From the NCBI RefSeq assembly GCF_000455205.1, contig NZ_AUWQ01000129.1, forward strand, positions 1-39,970: a DNA stretch of 39,970 bases. The letters run 5' to 3'. Below are positions 35,284 through 39,970 of the stretch, one piece after another (within the stretch, counting starts at the first letter, position 1; the number at the start of each line of letters is the position of its first letter). The DNA is from Mycobacterium sp. UM_CSW. Lineage in GTDB: Bacteria; Actinomycetota; Actinomycetes; Mycobacteriales; Mycobacteriaceae. A program made the translations under genes and the position numbers. The notes below the pieces were generated by a model, which saw only the letters and a program-made list of their open reading frames with translations, had not been told where the DNA came from and did not search any database.

Positions 35284-36849
35284 ATGACCGACGTTCCGGG
35301 GATCAGTCGCCGCAGGCTGTTGACCACGAGCGCGGTCTCGGCCGCCCTGGGGGCCGGCATCGGGGGCGGGGCGGTGCTGCTGTGGTCGCAGGCGCGCGGT
35401 CCGGCCGTCTGGTTTCAACCGGACCGCCGCGGCGCACCCCCGGTGACCGGCCTGCATCTGCAATTCGGCGCGAACGCAGCCACCGAGGTGGTGGTGTCAT
35501 GGCACACCACCGAGGCCGTCCGCAATCCCCGCGTCATGCTGGGTACCCCGGCCGCCGGGTTCGGGCGCACCGTGGCCGCGGAAACCCGGACCTACCGAGA
35601 CGCGAAGTCCGGCAACGAGGTCCGCGTCAACCATGCGCGCCTGACGGGCCTGATCCCCGACACCGACTACGTGTACGCGGCGGTGCACGACGGCGCCGAG
35701 CCGGGCGGCGGCACGGTGCGGACCGCCCCTTCGGGGCGAAAACCGCTGCGCTTCACCAGCTTCGGGGACCAGTCCACCCCGACGCTGGCCCGGCTGCCCG
35801 ACGGCAAGTACGCCACCGACAACATCGGGTCGCCCGCGGCCGCGGACACCACCCTGGCCGTCGAGCGCCTCGGTCCGCTGTTCAACCTCGTCAACGGCGA
35901 CCTGTGCTACGCGAACCTGGCGCAGGACCGCATCCGGACGTGGTCGAACTGGTTCGAGAACAACACCCGCTCGGCGCGGTTCCGGCCGTGGATGCCGGCC
36001 GCGGGCAACCACGAGAACGAACTGGGCAACGGGCCAATCGGTTACGCCGCCTACCAGACCTACTTCGCGTTGCCGGACTCGGGGTCGAGCCCCGAAGCCC
36101 GCGGCCTGTGGTACTCGTTCACCGCCGGGTCGGTGCGGGTGATCAGCCTCAACAACGACGACGTGGCCTTCCAGGACGGCGGCAACTTCTACGTGCACGG
36201 CTATTCCGGCGGGGAGCAAAAGCGTTGGCTGGCAAGCGAACTCGCCGCGGCGCGGCGCGACCCCGACGTGGACTGGGTGGTGGTGTGCATGCATCAGACG
36301 GCGATCTCGACCGCCGACCGGACCAACGGCGCCGACCTCGGCATCCGCGAGGAATGGCTGCCGCTGTTCGACCAGTATCAGGTCGATCTGGTGGTGTGCG
36401 GGCACGAGCACCACTACGAGCGGTCGCATCCGTTGCGCGGTGCGCTGGGCACCGAAACCCGCACACCGATACCCGTCGATACCGGCGGCGACGTCATCGA
36501 CTCGACCCGGGGCACGGTGCACCTGGTCATCGGCGGCGGGGGCACGTCCGCGCCGTCCAACGGGATGTTCTTCCCCCAGCCTCGGTGCCGCGTGATTACC
36601 GGCGTCGGGGCTTTCGACCCCGAGATCGGCCGCAAGGCGCCGATCTACGTGTTGGAAGACGCGCCGTGGTCGGCGTTTCGCGACCGCGAAAACCCTTACG
36701 GCTTCGCGTGTTTCGACGTCGACCCGGGCCAGCCCGGGGGCAACACCTCGATCAAGGCGACGCACTATTCGGTGAGCGGGCCGTTCGGCGCGGTTTCCGT
36801 GGTGGACCAGTTCACGCTCACCAAGCCCCGCGGCGATCGGCCCGCCTAG
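35284..36849 (+). CDS. Tat-exported purple acid phosphatase (Rv2577 type)
   Basis: A 521-residue metallophosphoesterase. The N-terminus has a twin-arginine pattern (SRRRLLTT, 8-15) and a hydrophobic stretch to about 33, so export by Tat is likely. A fibronectin-like domain (about 50-150) precedes the catalytic domain. Purple acid phosphatase ligands are visible: D162 (SFGDQ), D206 and Y209 (NGDLCY), N242/H243 (GNHE), H337 (CMHQTA) and GHEH (373-376). It should release phosphate from organic esters outside the cell. It converges on the radical SAM gene with one base between stops. Confidence 0.92.
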   Translation: MTDVPGISRRRLLTTSAVSAALGAGIGGGAVLLWSQARGPAVWFQPDRRGAPPVTGLHLQFGANAATEVVVSWHTTEAVRNPRVMLGTPAAGFGRTVAAETRTYRDAKSGNEVRVNHARLTGLIPDTDYVYAAVHDGAEPGGGTVRTAPSGRKPLRFTSFGDQSTPTLARLPDGKYATDNIGSPAAADTTLAVERLGPLFNLVNGDLCYANLAQDRIRTWSNWFENNTRSARFRPWMPAAGNHENELGNGPIGYAAYQTYFALPDSGSSPEARGLWYSFTAGSVRVISLNNDDVAFQDGGNFYVHGYSGGEQKRWLASELAAARRDPDVDWVVVCMHQTAISTADRTNGADLGIREEWLPLFDQYQVDLVVCGHEHHYERSHPLRGALGTETRTPIPVDTGGDVIDSTRGTVHLVIGGGGTSAPSNGMFFPQPRCRVITGVGAFDPEIGRKAPIYVLEDAPWSAFRDRENPYGFACFDVDPGQPGGNTSIKATHYSVSGPFGAVSVVDQFTLTKPRGDRPA

Positions 36850-36850
36850 C

Positions 36851-37870
36851 TCAAAACAGCGTCGGCTGCGGCGGCGCGGGCGTGGCGGCGGTCGGCGGGA
36901 CCGGGCGGGGATCGCCGCCGAGGCGGTACTTGGCGATCAGCGGCGCGGCCCGTTCGCGCAGCATGTCGCGGTAGCTCGGCGGCAAATAGGCGCCGCGGCG
37001 GTAGAGCTCGCGGTAGCGTCCGACCAGCTCCGGGTGCGAGCGGGCCAGCCAGGACATGAACCAGCCGCGCGTCGAACCGCGCAGGTGCAGGCCGAAAACC
37101 GTGACGCCGGTGGCGCCGGCCGCGGCGATCTGGCCGAGCAGCCCGTCGAGGTGCTCGGTGGAATCCGTCAGGTGCGGCAGCACCGGCGCGACCATGACGT
37201 GGCAGCCCAGGCCGGCGTCCCGGATGGCGGTGATGAGGCCCAGGCGTGCCTGCGGAGTCGGCGTTCCCGGCTCGACGTCGCGGTGCAGCTCCGGATCTGC
37301 CACGGCCAGCGACACGGACACCGACAACGGAACCTGTTGTGCCGCATCGCTTATCAGGGGCAGGTCACGCCTGAGCAGGGTACCCTTGGTGAGGATCGAC
37401 AGCGGCGTGCCGGATCCGGCGAGCGCGCCGATGATGCCCGGCATCAGCGCGTAGCGCCCCTCGGCGCGCTGGTAGGGATCGGTGTTGGTGCCCAGCGCGA
37501 CCGTCTCGCGACGCCACGACGGCCGGCGCAACTCGCGGTTCAAGACCTCGGCGACGTTGGTCTTGACCACCACCTGGGTGTCGAAGTCGGCGCCACAGTC
37601 GAAGTCGAGGTACTCGTGGGTGGGGCGCGCGAAGCAGTAGCGGCAGGCGTGCGAGCACCCGCGGTAGCCGTTGACGGTGTAGCGGAACGGCAGCGCCGAC
37701 GCATTGGGCACCTTGTTGAGCGCCGACTTGCACAGCACCTCGTGGAAGGTGATGCCCTCGAATTGCGGGGCGCGGACGCTGCGGACGAGGCCGATCCTGC
37801 TTAAGCCCGGGAGGGCCCCGTCGTCGACGGGGTTGCCGTTGACCGCGACGGCCTGGGTGGACCAGCGCAT
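36851..37870 (-). CDS. Rv2578c-family radical SAM protein, SOS controlled
   Basis: A 339-residue radical SAM protein related to the SplB (spore photoproduct lyase-like) group. The cluster motif is C72-x3-C76-x2-C79 in RGCSHACRYCFARPTHEYLDF (written here in part: GCSHACRYCF). SAM-binding parts such as GTNTDPYQ and LTKGTLL follow. The start is ATG 37870 (MRWSTQAV), the N-terminus of known homologues. A perfect LexA box lies 9 nt upstream, so induction by DNA damage is expected, as known for M. tuberculosis Rv2578c. A role in DNA or RNA repair or modification is an inference; the substrate is unknown. Confidence 0.9.
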   Translation of the reverse strand: MRWSTQAVAVNGNPVDDGALPGLSRIGLVRSVRAPQFEGITFHEVLCKSALNKVPNASALPFRYTVNGYRGCSHACRYCFARPTHEYLDFDCGADFDTQVVVKTNVAEVLNRELRRPSWRRETVALGTNTDPYQRAEGRYALMPGIIGALAGSGTPLSILTKGTLLRRDLPLISDAAQQVPLSVSVSLAVADPELHRDVEPGTPTPQARLGLITAIRDAGLGCHVMVAPVLPHLTDSTEHLDGLLGQIAAAGATGVTVFGLHLRGSTRGWFMSWLARSHPELVGRYRELYRRGAYLPPSYRDMLRERAAPLIAKYRLGGDPRPVPPTAATPAPPQPTLF

Positions 37871-37879
37871 GCCCCCTAT

Positions 37880-37895
37880 TCGAACTTTTGTTCGA
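37880..37895 (-). promoter_or_regulatory. LexA operator (SOS box)
   Basis: TCGAAC-TTTT-GTTCGA matches the mycobacterial SOS box consensus TCGAAC-N4-GTTCGA at all 12 defined positions. Its edge lies 9 nt before the ATG of the radical SAM gene and 27 nt before dhaA. The position fits repression of the radical SAM gene at its transcription start; an effect on dhaA is possible but less likely. Confidence 0.92.
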
Positions 37896-37922
37896 TCGAT
37901 TGTCAAGTGACAGGATGTCCCC

Positions 37923-38801
37923 ATGGAGCTGCGATACCGCGAGATCGCCGGCAAGCGAATGGCCTACATCGACGAGGGCGAGGGCGACGCGATCGTCTTC
38001 CAGCACGGCAACCCGACGTCGTCGTACCTGTGGCGCAACGTCATGCCGCATCTGCAGGGGCTGGGCCGGCTGGTGGCTTGCGACCTGATCGGCATGGGCG
38101 CGTCGGAGAAGCTGAGCCCGTCGGGTCCGGACCGCTACCACTATGCCGAGCAGCGCGACTTCTTGTTCGGGCTCTGGGACGCGCTCGAACTCGGCGACCG
38201 CGTGGTGCTGGTGCTGCACGACTGGGGCTCGGCGCTGGGGTTCGACTGGGCCAACCAGCACCGCGACCGCGTGCAGGGCATCGCGTTCATGGAGGCCATC
38301 GTCACCCCGATGACATGGGCCGATTGGCATCCCAACATACGCGGTGTCTTCCAGGGGTTCCGGTCGCCGGACGGCGAGCGGATGGTGTTGGAGCAGAACA
38401 TGTTTGTCGAAGCGGTGCTGCCCGGCGCCATCCTTCGCAAACTCTCCGACGAGGAGATGAACGCCTACCGGCGCCCGTTCCTCAACGCCGGCGAGGACCG
38501 GCGACCCACCCTGTCGTGGCCACGCAATATACCCATCGACGGCGAGCCGGCCGAGGTCGTCGCCGTCGTCGACGAATACCGGAGCTGGCTGGAAAAAGGC
38601 GTCGAAAATGGCGGGGTGCCAAAGCTATTCGTCAACGCCGAGCCGGGCGCCATCCTCAACGGCCGCATCCGCGATTACGTCCGGACCTGGGCCAGCCTCA
38701 GCGAGGTCACGGTTCCCGGCGTGCATTTCATCCAGGAAGACAGCCCGGACGAGATCGGTTTGGCGGTGGCGGAGTTCGTCAGGCGGCTACGGTCCGGCTA
38801 G
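37923..38801 (+). CDS. dhaA: Haloalkane dehalogenase
   Basis: A 292-residue alpha/beta hydrolase of the DhaA/LinB (DmbA) group, which hydrolyses carbon-halogen bonds. Residues visible: N30 (HGNP) and W101 for halide binding, nucleophile D100 (HDWGSALG), acid E124 (FMEAIV) and H268 (VHFIQED). This is the haloalkane dehalogenase subfamily II layout. It matches M. tuberculosis Rv2579 in position and length. No signal peptide, so cytosolic. ATG 37923 follows AGGA by 7 nt. The natural substrate in mycobacteria is not known. It ends in a 4-bp overlap with the convergent membrane gene. Confidence 0.92.
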   Translation: MELRYREIAGKRMAYIDEGEGDAIVFQHGNPTSSYLWRNVMPHLQGLGRLVACDLIGMGASEKLSPSGPDRYHYAEQRDFLFGLWDALELGDRVVLVLHDWGSALGFDWANQHRDRVQGIAFMEAIVTPMTWADWHPNIRGVFQGFRSPDGERMVLEQNMFVEAVLPGAILRKLSDEEMNAYRRPFLNAGEDRRPTLSWPRNIPIDGEPAEVVAVVDEYRSWLEKGVENGGVPKLFVNAEPGAILNGRIRDYVRTWASLSEVTVPGVHFIQEDSPDEIGLAVAEFVRRLRSG

Positions 38802-39025
38802 TCCTTCATGCCTCGCTCGTGTCGGATGAACACGGCGGCGCCCCCCAGCATGAGCGCCAGCGTGAAGCCGGCGAGGTCGGTGCTGGTGGGTTGGTGGGTG
38901 CTCATGTCGAACGCGGTCAGCGCGAAGGTGATCAGCAGCGTCAGCAGGAAGATCAGGCCGGTGTGGCGGGCCGGCGCAAAGCCGAGGAGCAGAAGCCCGA
39001 CGCCCGCGACGAGCAGCGAGACCAT
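38798..39025 (-). CDS. Small three-helix membrane protein
   Basis: A 75-residue hydrophobic protein with three predicted membrane helices (about 2-17, 22-40, 49-66) and a charged C-terminus (IRHERGMKD). AGGAGG lies 6-7 nt before the ATG at 39025, the strongest ribosome site in this area, which supports it as a real gene. No family is recognised. It shares CTAG with the end of dhaA. Confidence 0.7.
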   Translation of the reverse strand: MVSLLVAGVGLLLLGFAPARHTGLIFLLTLLITFALTAFDMSTHQPTSTDLAGFTLALMLGGAAVFIRHERGMKD

Positions 39026-39117
39026 TCAGGCCCTCCTCATCTGAGACACCGGACCGCCAGGCTACGCCATTCTGCGACGGGGCGTAATCAAATACACCGG
39101 TGGCCGAGTCAGGCCTG

Positions 39118-39970
<853 letters not shown>

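Overview
The window is chromosomal DNA from a slow-growing, non-tuberculous Mycobacterium. The evidence is high GC, GTG-rich starts, glycine-repeat PGRS coding sequence at both ends, and a gene order that largely follows the M. tuberculosis stretch Rv2535c-Rv2579 (recalled from knowledge, not searched). The PGRS sequence argues against the M. avium complex. The species cannot be fixed from the sequence alone. I see no rRNA, tRNA, CRISPR array or insertion sequence. No gene-free stretch exceeds about 160 bp.

Left part (1-4.1 kb): the tail of a PE_PGRS-type gene meets pepQ. A divergent membrane protein follows, then a three-gene accessory block (NTF2/SnoaL-like protein, IclR-type regulator, SAM-dependent methyltransferase) that M. 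tuberculosis lacks at this site.

4.2-13.7 kb, all on the minus strand: a tightly packed run. The upstream end carries YjbQ-family protein, alaS, ruvX, mltG and aroE. After these come a minimal prepilin peptidase and the shikimate cluster aroC-aroK-aroB-aroQ. Many junctions overlap (ATGA or TGATG), so translational coupling is likely. AroQ, AroB, AroK, AroC and AroE cover dehydroquinate to chorismate except for the EPSP synthase step.

13.7-18.1 kb: a tandem pair of paralogues (Rv2557/Rv2558 type), each preceded by the same structured leader. An inverted repeat, a YCII-like protein, the RarA ATPase and a proline-rich membrane protein follow.

18.2-26.2 kb: a four-gene cluster of transglutaminase-DUF2126, circularly permuted ATP-grasp fused to alpha-E, a zinc-ribbon zincin, and a second transglutaminase. 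Family knowledge suggests a peptide synthesis or modification pathway without an established product. This is the best candidate for an undescribed system in the window.

26.2-39 kb: MmcQ/YjbR-like protein, FUSC membrane protein, an F420-type nitroreductase-like protein, aspS, an alpha/beta hydrolase, a ketopantoate-reductase-like protein with no normal start codon, an SRPBCC protein, a zinc metallopeptidase, an MFS exporter, a small secreted protein, a Tat-exported purple acid phosphatase, a radical SAM protein behind a perfect LexA (SOS) box, the haloalkane dehalogenase dhaA, a small membrane protein, and the C-terminal part of a second glycine-rich PGRS-type gene running off the right edge. 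Several starts sit 6-8 nt behind a TANNNT box, consistent with leaderless mRNAs, which are common in mycobacteria.
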